Source: Nemertoderma westbladi
Lineage: Eukaryota > Xenacoelomorpha > Nemertodermatida > Nemertodermatidae
Assembly: GCA_032718475.1 (NCBI GenBank)
Contig: JAUCBJ010000168.1
Coordinates: 1-64,000 of the forward strand
DNA: 64,000 nt
Direction of reading: 5' to 3'
Below the pieces are notes generated by a model, which did no database searches, was not told the origin of the DNA, and worked only from the letters and a program-made list of their open reading frames with translations. The stretch's first letter is position 1. Each line of letters opens with the position of its first letter. The position numbers were made by a program, and so were the translations under genes. Shown here piece by piece: positions 1-11,375 of this stretch.

Positions 1-629
1 TAACAATAAAATATAATTTAATTAAATTACAATAATGTTATAGAAAAAAGTTTTAACATCTGAAATAACAGACATTTCTCGGATTGTAATTTGCATTGAA
101 TCCTCTTGAATGCTCTTAGAGTTCCATTTTATATAAATTCGCATTTTATTTGACCTTAGGTTATCTGATCAACACAAATCACCCTCTCTAAGATCTTGCC
201 ATAACTAAACACAGTCCATAGCCCTACTACACCAAATACACCAAATACACATAATCAAATGGCAAGTTTTCCTGATACGCGACCCCCCCCCCCCCCCCCC
301 TCAGAGATGTTACCCATTCCTTTTAACTTGGGGAGTGGAAATGAGACACCCTTGTAGGCTTACCGCTTCTCCATCTTCTTCTTGTCGCAATTTCGTATCT
401 CTCCAGTATCCCTTTCAAGTTGGTCTTTACTATATATGTCATAGCCTGTCGTCCTTGGCTACACTTTCGTTGTGTTGGTTGCCCGAAAATTAGTTCTGGT
501 ATGACCTCTTCTTTACTTCTCCAGCAGTGCACACAGAATCTTAATCTGCGTTCACAGAGGGTAGTTGATACAGGTGGTATTGTATCTATTTGTGGAGGGT
601 CTAGGTGGTATATTGTATTGCATATATAA
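1..629. other. AT-rich intergenic DNA with an 18-base poly-C run
   Basis: No coding sequence can be supported here. The short open frames around 320-630 are opposite-strand shadows without recognisable domains. A run of 18 consecutive C lies at 283-300, the first of many long G/C homopolymers in the window. Confidence 0.6.
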
Positions 630-920
630 TCTAAAGAGTATAATAACTCTGACCCTCTTCATTCAATACGTAAAGGAGTATTAGATAAACCTGACTCTGC
701 TACAAAATGTGTAACTTATAGAACTATTTTTAACCCTAGATTGAAACCCGTTGAAATTTACATTTCCTCTGATTTATATATTCCAGATTATCTACGATTA
801 GCTTTTAGTAGGCTTCGCTTGATGTCCCACAACCTACGTATCGAGACCGGACGTTGGAGTAGGTTACCACACGAATGCAGATTTATATATTGTGCTTTAT
901 CGTATTATGCAGTTAATTAA
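630..920 (+). pseudogene. LINE reverse transcriptase, C-terminal stub
   Basis: An open frame of 96 codons runs from just after a stop at 627-629 to TAA at 918-920. Its end contains RLRLMSHNLRIETGRWSR, a type of sequence common at the very C terminus of non-LTR retrotransposon ORF2 proteins. No RT or endonuclease motif lies upstream, so this is a 5'-truncated insertion, as target-primed reverse transcription usually leaves. A presumed 3' UTR follows to about 1110, with AATAAA and a short (CTA)n tail at roughly 1099-1115. Assignment to a LINE is fairly safe; the clade is not determined. Confidence 0.6.
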
Positions 921-1115
921 TTAACATATTATATAAAACCTACGATTCAGTAAATATTATGTACATATTATAAAAGGTCAAATTAACAGGGTATTTTTGG
1001 ATAATATTGTTTAAAGTTATTTAAGTAAGTCTGATGAAAATTCATAGTTAATTTATAGTTAGTTTGTGCCGCATATTACTTTGAATGTTAATTATGACAA
1101 TAAACTACTACTACT

Positions 1116-3109
1116 ATCATAGACCTCGGCTTTTGTCATGTGTTGTCTCCAGCGGATGTTTAGGGCTGTCCCTAGTAGTCTTGTCTTATAGTTGTTGTAT
1201 TATATAATAAATAATATACACCAAATCACAAGTGAAGTCGATATCAAAATTTCCTTAGAATATGCCCTGAATTAGAAATACAGAGATATGAAATGGCCCC
1301 AGAGCAGCCTAAAACAAATATATTAAATGGCCTTCCTAGGAAAATACACCAATGTTAGATTGAGTTCATATTGTACAGTTAAATTACATTAAATTTATTA
1401 ACAGTGGCCCTATCAAAATATCCAAATATATAAAATTGCCTTTTAGATTTACAAGTAAAATCTTGCAGCCGATTGGAAAATAACATTTGGCAGCCACATC
1501 GAGGTCAGCCCTACAAGGAAACTACTTTTCTACCTTTTTCTAATGTTCTAAAATCTACTTTTTACATTTCTAATTAAGAGTAAATTTAATATAGTTACTA
1601 TGTTACTGCCTCTGACAGACAAAGTCCAGATGATCCTTTGTGTAGAGGTACAATTAGTTGACCTAGTCATTCGCCCCTAGTGGTGAACTATACAAGACTG
1701 TCAGTATGTATATTTTGTAAACTCTTTATTGACTAACATTTGTACTAAGTTTGGTTCCATTTCATCAAAGATTTCTATTGATGACGACAACTATGACAGA
1801 CGGTTCCACTAATTATACCCCTACACTAAGGCTCACCTGGACTTACGTAGCTCACCCCACATTTACAATGTACCTAATAATCTGGCTGTTAGAGTTAGAG
1901 ATAAGCATACATTCTAAATAATAACAGTTTTGTATCCAGTATTCGAGTTTTCGTTGATCAAATTTGGATTTGACTTCAAGGCGGGAGGGATCATACTGGT
2001 GACCCATTTTCCTTCTCTGCTATTGTCAGTCATCTAAGATCCAACCTGGAGGACAAAAAAGTTCTTCACCTGTACGTCAAACTGATATGATAAGCTGTGC
2101 ACCTAGCAAATAATGAGAATTTAGGAAACCATTCACAAGCACGCCCATACTACCAATTATATTCGGCACAGGCCAATTACATGGCATGCTAGGCTATCAC
2201 TTTTGTGACCAGAGTATAACACAACGTTTTATTCCAATACAACCTTAATGTGGTAGGTTTTCTGTGGCAAATTTAAGGAGGGTTCTGGGACAATAGTTCC
2301 CTTGTGACATTGGGCTTAGTGTAATTGAAGGTTTTTAACCAACTATATTCACTCAGGTATTTATCATGTCAACAACTTAGCATTCCTGCACATAAACAGG
2401 ATAGATGCCTTTGCAATGCATTATGCATTGTAGCTGCTCTTCTATCTATGAAATATTTCAGCTTGTACTGAACTAGATGGCGGTCCTAGCGCACCACGGA
2501 AGCTCTCCAGCTTCAGACGACTGTTCAACTGTCCACGTCTTCGTTCAAGTTACACTAAAAATAATGCATATACATCAATAATGTTTCAACAATTCAAACA
2601 TTAATTATTTAATTAATTACTGTAACTTAGAAGAAAAAGTCACAAGACAGTAGACATGTGCCAATAATCAGCTAAAAGGCATCAGACGAAATGGGAGAAG
2701 GCTTTCACTTTCTGACATTTCACCCCCTAGCGGCAGACTGGTCAGTGTTCTTACCAAAGACGCAGCCTATGATCAGGTCCATATCGCAGTGTCAGTTAGT
2801 CTGTTGGGGCAACTACAACTGTTTACAGTTTCCTGCCTGCCGACCAGAAATTTTGCCGAAAACCTCTACAGAATAGCCCAATTTGACCACAATTATTTCG
2901 CATTCGCACATAAAATGACGCATAAAATTAGTCTCAAGATAACGGCAGTTCACGTTCACGTGCTTAGGACAGCCTGCATCACGTAGATGCCCCAAGACCC
3001 AACTGAACTGCTAGGCCTACCTCGCGCCCTATCGGTAATGCAAAAAGGAATATTTTAATGTTGATATAATAAGCAGAATATAGATTAATTTAAAAATCTT
3101 TGCATTACA
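1116..3109. other. intergenic DNA, no gene seen
   Basis: AT-rich sequence with no convincing coding region. Around 2691-2745 is a short dispersed-repeat fragment (a GAAATGGGAG word followed by CCCTAGCGGCAGACTGG) that resembles sequence inside the foldback element at about 57630-57800. The small open frames at 2691-2995 lie over this fragment and are not supported as genes. Confidence 0.5.

Positions 3110-3137
<28 letters not shown>
3110..3137 (-). other. poly-A tail of the minus-strand retrotransposon
   Basis: Twenty-eight consecutive T on the plus strand lie about 340 bases past the stop codon of the minus-strand RT gene. On the minus strand this is poly-A at the expected 3' end of a non-LTR element. 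I did not find matching target-site duplications. Confidence 0.55.
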
Positions 3138-3140
<3 letters not shown>

Positions 3141-3477
3141 GCAAATAATATTATATTTTTAATAGTTATATGTTTTAGTTATTTCGTAGTAAAAACATAA
3201 CAACAGCAGACGAGTGAACATATCATAAATAAATGCAGTTAATCAAAAGAATAATAAATATTAAGAGTAACTTAAGTCGGTTATTTGTTAAGTTTATTCG
3301 GAGATATATAACATCATCGGTTGGGTCAGCGAGACAAGATCTTAAAGATATTAAAGAAGTACTCGAACTCGAGGTTGGCGTCATCACTAAATTCAGTACA
3401 ATGCACCGCGTTCTAGATCTTATCTTTCCCGAATCGAGCTTGCAATCAGTCAGGTTTCAGAATACGACAAATATCCA

Positions 3478-5673
3478 TCACCCATCAACCCCATCAAACA
3501 GTCCGATGTAGTGGTAGGTTGTGTCCACGGTTCCCACCACCGAGGCCGCGTTCCCCATAAGAATTGCCACCGCCAAGCGTTGCAGCAAAAACTGGTGCGA
3601 CCGTTGCTCATGGGTCCTAGCATGAAGATGCGCCCCGACTTCCTGGAGGAAGCTGGCAGTCTCGGGTCCGGGTCGACCAAAGGTCTCAAAGGCCATGGGA
3701 CTGAAGTAGCAGCGACCATGCTCTACCAACTCGCTGTACTTCCTGATCTTCACCCACTCAGCCTCCTCAGCAGCACGGTCACCAGCGATGAGGGTCGGCT
3801 GGAGATGACTCGGGGCGAGGGGATCCGTTACGGTTGCGTCCCAGGCCAATGAGCGGCCGCGGTTCCAAGGCATCACTGTAACCCCGTCAACCCTCTTACC
3901 ATCGCTCCGACAGAGACCTGGGGGCTCAAGGATGGGGGACACCCCGCAGCTGACCAGCGCCCACCTTACTATATCGTTCAACATAGTGTGGCGGGGGTGC
4001 TGGCCAGCACTCCTCTGGCAGCAGATTCCATGGAGACCATCAGCGGCTACCAGGCAACCACAGCGACAGGTATGCGGCTCGACTACCTTACATCCCAGCC
4101 ACATGGCAACGGCGATGCGGAACTGGCTGTCATCCAGCTTCAGTCCCAACGACGAGATGGGTAGAGCACTGAGCCAGCATCCGGCAACTGGGTGGTTCAG
4201 GGTATTTAACCTAGCAAGATCGACTGGGGATGCAACTAGACGCAGCGCTGCGAGGTTAGCCGAGTGGACTGGGGCCACCCACGCACTCTGAGCAGTCGTA
4301 GAGGGTAGAGTAGCGTGCGAAGGGAGGGAGGATATCCAGAACTCCCGGGCCAACTCGTTGGTTGGGCTCACCACCCCCACAGAGTGGAGCAGGCGGTCGG
4401 ACAGAGAAGAACAGGCAGCCGCGGAAGCCAGGAAGGCAGATGGTGCGAGCTGCACTGCCGAACTCAGGCCGAGACCGCCCACCCGTGCGGGGAGGCAGGC
4501 CTGGTCACAGGCTGGGTCGCTGATATTAGTATTAGCGACTTCCTGCAGGGTACTTCGGAGGATATCGTCGTAGTTCTTAACGGATTCAGGGAATAGGAAG
4601 CACGGCGCTGTCCAGAGGAAATAGGTTAGCCGAGGTATGGCAAATGAGTTCTTTAGGAGGAGGAAGCCGTGGTGGGCATCTAGTAGAGGTATGCGGCAGG
4701 CTAGGGTCGAGAGGTCCCCTATCTTTGATGTGAGGCAGGATGCTATAGCGGCATCACCAATGGGGGCACCCAGCATTGCCAGCTGTTCAAGGGGTGGGTA
4801 CTTGATACCAGGGCAGACTGAGTTGAACTCCAACTGGATACGGGCGCGAGATTCCTCTGTCTCCGGCCCTAGGAAGAAAAGTTCACTCTTCCCAGGGTTT
4901 ATCCTCAACCCGCACTTCCCCCCCTCAACAATCACTTCCCGCAAGTCCTGCAGAACCACACGGTAGTCATCCGCCAAGTTACCGTCATCAAGGTACCAGA
5001 CATTAAAGCTGGACTGCCTAGCCTGGACGATGGGGTTTACGGTATCACCGAAGACGGGCGGTCCGTCCGAGTCCCCCTGCTGCACTCCCTCGTCCGAGAG
5101 GAGAGTCTGGGATCCGTGGAGGAGGAAGGATGCCTCCCCGTAGGCCGCTAGAGTGTAGTTATACACGGAGGGGTGCTGGTCGTGGACGGTCTCCAACATT
5201 GTATCCCGGCGGATAGAATTAAATGCATTGCTGAAATCTATTTTCAGTAACACAGTCCCAGCCGGGTTCTCCCTCTCCGTCAACGCTCTCACAGCATGGG
5301 CTGCGGCCTACGCTCCCAGTTTACAACCAATACCTACTTGCACCGACCCATAAGAATGGGTGCGATCCTCCCCCACCAGGCGCCTGGCAAACTTTGAACA
5401 GAGTCTCCGTAGAGCAACTCCGACAGCGATAGGCCTGATGCCTCATCCGGTCTTTGTGAACGCGAAGAGGTTCGCCCCGAAGAAGAGAGGACGGATGGCA
5501 ACTGGCACTTCCCCCGCAATAGTGACGTCCACGAAATGAGAGAGGGTGGAAAGCAGTCGCTCAGCAGCCCCGCCGTTAGTTGGGCTGACAGGGACTTTAA
5601 AGATTTGGGGACGCACACCATCCGGTCCACCTGCACTACCACAAGGGAAGGACGAAATCAACTTCCGCAGCAC
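3478..5673 (-). pseudogene. non-LTR retrotransposon RT with C-terminal Cys/His and nuclease-like domain (decayed)
   Basis: This is the main reverse transcriptase part of a minus-strand element. One frame runs from about 5673 to the stop at 3478. It is interrupted by TGA near 5442 (in the K-T-G stop G-I-R-P stretch) and TAG near 5307, leaving an uninterrupted 604-codon segment from 5292. Visible motifs are GSAGGPDG with GIRPIAVG (template-grip region), the catalytic KIDFSNAF (~5235), EGVQQGDSDGP, and the catalytic YLDD (~4985-4998). After the RT come a Cys/His cluster (CRCGC...GLHGICC...RH, ~4000-4075), DGKRVDG (~3888-3906) and LAWDATV (~3830-3850). From memory of the family, this C-terminal pattern is shared by invertebrate RTs lacking an APE endonuclease and looks like a PD-(D/E)XK restriction-type nuclease. 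Family placement is inference; RT identity is clear. Confidence 0.8.
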
Positions 5674-5699
5674 CGCGGGGGGAGCATGGTTTCGCGGAT

Positions 5700-6330
5700 G
5701 AGTTTACTGGCAGTGGGGGGTCTCTCCGGTCGACGGGCCTGATCGGGTGTTTATCCCGCAACATTAACAATGTTTCTGGGGTGTCTGGCGCTATGGTGTC
5801 CCTGCAGGAAGCCAACCGGATGGCCCCCTTGACGTCACCATCCTATATCTTCTCAGCAACGGCATTCGCAAGGCGCGTTGCCTCGACGTGGGCCTGCCTT
5901 CTGCGACCCTGCGGCTCCGGCCGCGGTGGACTGAACCCCACGCGAATGTAAACCCAGAAATCCGAAATCAGCTGGTTGACCTTGGAGGCCAAGGAACGAT
6001 GATGTTTCTTCCCACCGTGGCTGGGCGCTGGTAGGCAGCAATGCCCAACCAATAGAAGACATGTCCAGTTGTGAACATTCATAGGGTATCCCGCGATTGC
6101 AGAGAACAGATCCGACAGTAGATCCGCTAAATTGGCCCGCGACGCCTTTGGGACGTGCCGTAGCTGCCGGGTTCTCCAGCCCTTCAGCAGCGCGAGGACT
6201 TCCCACTCCGTGGTAGCGTCACTAACAGTGCTACGTGGTAACCCCCCACTAGATCCCAGGACTGTGGGGGCCGCCCCTGGGGGACCATCTGAACCGGAAT
6301 ACCTCTGGGAGTGTTTCCCATGGACATGAA
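5700..6330 (-). pseudogene. conserved region upstream of the RT in the same element
   Basis: The minus strand reads LLKGWRTRQLRHVPKASR, then a leucine-rich segment with HNWTCLLLVGHCCLPAP and GGKKHH, ending at TAG near 5843. The same frame resumes as GDVKGAIRLAS...APDTPETLLMLRDKHP down to about 5710, where a frameshift leads into the RT frame. This order (RHVPK block, arginine/lysine patch, GDVKGA block, then GSAGGPDG of the RT) is what I remember of intact relatives. It therefore ties the repeat array upstream and the RT downstream into one ancestral ORF. Confidence 0.65.
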
Positions 6331-6589
6331 TAGTACCATTGAACTTTATCGAGATCATCTTTCCACAAACAGGCCATACTCCTCCTGGGGGACGTGGTCG
6401 ATCACTGGCGGACTCGGCAGTAAAGGGTGCATCTCTGGAACAGGGATGCTGTATTGGAACTGAGGGGTCTGGGCATGGCTCATTGGGCCCTTGAAGATCC
6501 GAGGCCCAGTGGCGGATGCCCGTAAGATTTGCATTGGAGAAAACGGGACCCAATAGGTCAGTGACCATGAGCCCACTGGACAGGGACAC

Positions 6590-8110
6590 CCCACCACAGG
6601 ACCCCAGACAGGGAGACACTAGATTAGGGGACTCCCGACCAGGGGACTGGGACACCCGACCTGGGGACACCATAGACACCCGACCTTGGGACTGGGACAC
6701 CCGACCTGGGGACTGGGACACCCGACATGGGGACACCCGACTTGGGAACACCCGATCTGGGGACACCCAACTAGGCGACACCCGACTTTGGGACACCCGA
6801 CAAGGGGACACCCGGCTTTGGTACAACCGATTTGGGGACACTCGCATACGACTGGGGGAATCCCCACTAAGCAACTCGCGACCATAGGACACACGACCCG
6901 AGTCCTCCCACCTTACATGACATGGGGGCATGCGACCAGGGGACCAGGACACCCGACCTGGGGACACCCGACTAGGGGACACCCGACCTGGGGACCTGGA
7001 CACGAGACCAGGAGACCGGGCAACACGACCAGTGGACCTGGGCACGCGGCCTGGGGACATCCGGCCTGGGGACTGGGCGGCCCGACCTGGGGACACTCGA
7101 CCAGGGGACACTCGACATGGGGACACTCGGCCTGGACACACTCGACCAGGGGACACTCGACCTGGGGACACTCGACCAGGTTACACTCAACCAGGGGACA
7201 CTCGACAGTAGTAGACCTAGTAGGCCTGGGGACATTCGACCTGGGGACACTCGACCTGGGGACACTCGACCATGGGACGCTCGACATGGGGACACTCGAC
7301 CTGGGGACACTCGACCATGGGACACTCGACCTGGGGACACCCGACCAGGGTACAACCCACTAGGGGACACCCGACTAGGGGCCATCCGACTTGGGGACAC
7401 CCGAGTAAGGGCCTCCGGACCAAGGGACACTCGACTTGGGGACACTCGATCTGGGGACACTCGACCAGGGGACACTCGACCTGGGGACACCCGACAAGGG
7501 TACAACCCACTAGGGGACACACGACTTGGGGACACCAGACTTGGGGACACTCGGCCTGGGGACACTCGGCCTGGGGACACTCGACTTGGGGACACTCGAC
7601 TTGGGGACACCCGACTTGGGGACACTCGGCCTGGGGACACTCGACCAGGGGACACTCGACCTGGGGTCACCCGACAAGGGTACAACCCACTAGGGGACAC
7701 CCGGCTTGGGGACACCCGACTTGGGGACACTCGGCCTGGGGACACTCGACCCGGCTTGGGGACACCCGACTTGGGGACACTCGGCCTGGGGACACTCGAC
7801 CGGGGGACACCCGACCTGGGGACACCCCACCAGGGGACACCCGACTTGGGGACTGCCGACCAGGGAACACCCGACTTGGGGACACCCGCCAAGGGGACAC
7901 TCGACCAGGGGACACTCGACCAGGGGACATTCGACTTGGGGACACCCGACTAGGGAACACCCGACTTGGGGACACCCGACTAGGGGACACCCGACAGGGG
8001 ACACCCGACTTGGGGAGACCTGGCTAGGGGACATCCGACTTTGGGACACCCGACTAGGGGACACCCGACTAGGGGACACCAAACTAGGGGAAATCCGACC
8101 AGCAAACAGG
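6590..8110 (-). repeat. 15-bp coding minisatellite (SPGRV/SPSRV repeats)
   Basis: About 1.5 kb built from a 15-bp unit, on the plus strand close to GGGGACACTCGACCT with frequent CCCGACTTG variants; roughly 95 copies. Read on the minus strand it gives a five-residue repeat, SPGRV or SPSRV. A unit of 15 keeps frame, but scattered indels shift it, so the open frame moves between 7892, 7171 and others. The array lies between the Cys-rich N terminus and the RT of the same element and appears to be an expanded internal linker. The plus strand is also nearly free of stops (GDTRPGDTRLGD and other readings), which creates many spurious frames. Confidence 0.9.
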
Positions 8111-8490
8111 GACAAACGAGATGGAGAAACAGTAGCGGGCCCTGGATTACAATACGAAGACGTTAGAGTGCGATCCAAATCGGAGTCATCGAAGCCCGGT
8201 GTTAAAGTTACATCCATAACGTCGTCGAGTTCATCCAGAGATGAATTTAAGCGCCCCTGCTCACCAACGACAGTCGTCTTCCACCTGGGTGAGTGCGCGA
8301 GCAAGTAGTCCACGACGCCGTGACCCGAAGTTCGCCCGTCCCCCAGAGCTGGGGTACTCGGAGACGGCCCATTAGCGCATACATGTAGCGTGGATGGGTT
8401 GCAGGAAGAACAGGGTCTTTTCGCTTTGGAGCACTTGCACCCGCGGCAAGACCCGCTGCGGCAAGTGCAGCAGCGCTGGGAAGGACCCAT
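8111..8490 (-). pseudogene. Cys-rich N terminus of the minus-strand retrotransposon
   Basis: The ATG at 8488-8490 starts a protein whose first 40 residues hold paired cysteines (CCTCRSGSCRGCKCSKAKRPCSSC in part, then a further C), suggesting a small metal-binding knuckle. An acidic stretch rich in D and S follows (SLDELDDVMDVTLTPGFDD), and the reading runs directly into the SPSRVSPSRV repeats. From memory, relatives of this RT family begin with a similar CxC-rich module, which supports this ATG as the native start. It probably binds nucleic acid; that is inference. Confidence 0.6.
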
Positions 8491-10690
8491 ACGAGAATAC
8501 TCGAGGTGAAACGCGGAACGAGTACGCGTCTCAACAGGAAATGCCGGCCGCCGGGGCCAGGTAGGTCAGAGAATCAACAAGTACGAGAAGCAGATAGCTG
8601 ACTCGGATTCGAGCAGTATTACCGGTATATGCTCAGGCTGCTTCATACATTACATTACTGCCGAACTCCAAAAAAAAAAAAAATTTAACGTTAAAATTAA
8701 ACTGTGGAGAGGTTATAATGAATGCCGCGGTCCAGGTGAATGGCTCTTAGTTAAAGTGTACAGTTGACTTTAACTGTAGAACTTGACTCCAGATGAATGA
8801 CTCCGTGCTTCGGTGGTACTAGTGCAGAGGGCCTAGCTACCAAGAAGTGCTTTGCTTGCCAAATTTAAGTAAGGCTGTATTTGCTCTTTCACTATCTCTC
8901 AGACTCTAAGCAAATATTAACTGTGCATTGTAATGTAAACTATAGGGCCTATAGCTGCAATCTAATAGCTTAGCTAGGCTTACACAAGTTTGTAATGTAC
9001 AGTATTATCCCGCCAGCTGAATAGCACTTCCGTGTTTATCATTGTAGTATAGTAGACCTATCGCCTATACATGTTATTGTAGCTCTATCCAATCAGGGAG
9101 CTAAATTACACACTTTTTCTTCTTCACCATGAAAGAAACAGGAAAAGGAAAAGGAAAACAGAAAAAGGGAAGAAACAGGAAAGAAGCTAAAAGCTTCTTA
9201 ATAATGGTTTGAAGCCTAAGGGTGGACTACATGACCGTGTTCAAGTATTACCTAGATATATACTAAGATGTGCAGACAAAGTAACTTTCCCCTGATTGAA
9301 ATCGTGTAAATGCAGGCCAAGTTTTTCAGTTTTCGTTTTTTTCTCGTAACTAATTATTCACCATCCATGCAGATTTCGATAAGATTTTAACCTTTAATAT
9401 TTGGGGGGAGGGGGTGGGGGGGGGGGTATGGTTATCATGCATATCCCCTGAACATACACCGAATTGTACATGTGCGTACATGTACACTATTGTACAGTTC
9501 CAAGACTTAACGCTCATATTTCTGCTATTTCCCTACGAAATTCAGATTTATGTTACATATTTGAAATCCTTGCATGGTCGGCTTTCTAACAGAACCAACA
9601 AATCAATATACAGTACAGTATGAGAATAACAGCGATGAAAATGTACAATACCGTCTGAAACACCTTTTTCAAACGCTTGTATTTAAAAAATGAGAGCAAA
9701 AATAAAAATTCTGGCTCACCCAGTAAGTGGTCGGGAGGTGAAACTTGGGGGGGGGGGGGGGGGGGGGGTGTCACTGAATTACGACACTATATCCCAGGAC
9801 ATGGTGTATATGGAAATAATACATTCCGGAATTCGGTAATTGAAGTTGATTCCAGGTTGTTATTGAGTACTTTGCAGCGTTCCGTCCTATAGGCCGCTAC
9901 GCTGCTGTAACGTAATTCTAATTTTTCTCCCGTGAGAGATTATTAATTTCTACCGTTGGTATATTGTTTGTGTTGACAGTTGTGGCCACGGTAACTCACT
10001 GAAAAACATTAATAAATTCTCTGAAATTTATAATTCGTTATTTGAATCGAAATTTATTGATAATATGACAGGTGAAATGATCACGATGTCAGAAATGATT
10101 TGCCTACCAGACAACATTAAATGAGTTAATAAACCTTATAATGGATATGGCTAGGCCAACTGATTAGCCAACTGACTTGTCGTTGTTTGCACTCACGTTG
10201 AATATCAAATGGTGGATTTTAAATTGATTGTCCAAAATCATTTCTGATTGACAAATTGGGACCCCTGGAGGTTTTACTGGACATCCATGGATGCATTACT
10301 ACTGTTTTTATATTATATTTATTAATCTTATTTCTTAGGGATTATTAGCTAACATGAACACCGAAATATAAGACGAATGATGACCCCCCCCCCCCCCCCC
10401 CCCCTCGGGGAACTCGAATATAACTCGAACTCTGAATACGCGATTATTTACTGTAGCGGAAAGGATGGCTTGGGAGGTGATGGCAGTGTGCCATCATCGG
10501 GCATAATTATGGTGATAGGGGTGTTTCATGGAATAAAGCTATTGAGTTGCACTCTAAGGAAATTGATTGTGATGGGGAGAGGGATTCTGGAGTTGGAGGT
10601 TACTCTCATGTTCCACCCCGACCAACAAAGCCATTGGTGAATCTGAGGCAAGTCACATGACTAGCCTCAGTAAACACCCTAACACTCGGG
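8491..10690. other. intergenic DNA with homopolymer and purine tracts
   Basis: No gene is supported. The stretch has a purine tract of AAAGG-type repeats near 9125-9190, a broken G tract near 9401-9427, 22 consecutive G at 9747-9768 and 21 consecutive C at 10384-10404. The proline- or glycine-rich open frames overlapping these runs are artefacts of the homopolymers. The 5' UTR of the minus-strand element probably occupies the first hundred or so bases. Confidence 0.5.
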
Positions 10691-11375
10691 TCCCCAATGC
10701 GACAAGGTGAGCTGACTGCCTTGGCAGATAAGCTTTCTCTTAGCGCAGTGGGTGTTCAAGAGCACCGAATGCAGACTGGACAGACTGGTGACGTTCTGAT
10801 TAAGGACATGGGGGGCGGTTGGCGACTCGCCCTCGCGTCAGCAGATGATAGTGGCAATGGTGGAATTGGTCTATTGATGAATCCAACTGCACATGCAGCA
10901 TTGGACAAAATAGACCAAATCTCTAACCGCATCATCCGTTGCCACTTTTCATGTTCTGGAAGACTGGCTAAGTAGTTTCCTAAGGTGGTTCTGATTGTGT
11001 GCTACTCTCCAACTAGTGTTGCCCCTGTAGAGGAGGTGGAAAATTTCTACCACAATCTACAAGTAGCTACTGATGGAGTGGATCAGCATGCATTCTTAAC
11101 ATTCCTGGGAGACTTTAATGCTAGTCTGCATCAATCACCTACATCGCCCTGGGTCTATAGCAATAGTGTTAACCGAAATTCTGTCCATCTTCAGGATTTT
11201 ATCTCTGGAAATGGATTGTTTTCGGCTGGAACCCAGTTCAAGAAGCGAACTGGAAAGCTATCAACTGGAAAGCTACCAGATAGACCATATTCTGTTTCGT
11301 AGGTAATACAGGAGCTCTATACAAGACTGTAATGCATTTACACTTCGACCCTTCTCCAGTGATCCCGCCTTATTG
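10640..11375 (+). pseudogene. LINE APE-type endonuclease domain (decayed)
   Basis: The frame containing RQGELTALADKLSLSAVGVQEHR matches the start of APE-like endonucleases of non-LTR elements, with the catalytic-site glutamate in QEHR. Farther on come VLIVCYSPTS and FLGDFNA, the latter the usual GDFNA active-site motif. The domain is broken by an in-frame TAG at 10973-10975 and by frameshifts between about 11280 and 11375, where the expected YQIDHILF segment is in a different frame. It continues into the RT at 11375, so both belong to one inactive element. Confidence 0.8.

Noticed and set aside
2691-2995. Short ORFs near 2.7-3.0 kb as a small gene
   Set aside because: They overlap each other on both strands, contain a dispersed-repeat fragment and show no domain or start context.
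6516-8308. Plus-strand ORFs of GDTRPGDTRLGD, GHPTWGHPT and LGTLDQGT repeats
   Set aside because: They are opposite-strand or off-frame readings of the 15-bp array. Only the minus strand connects to recognisable N- and C-terminal protein sequence.
9586-10640. Poly-proline and poly-glycine ORFs
   Set aside because: They are generated by the long C/G homopolymers and have no other protein features.
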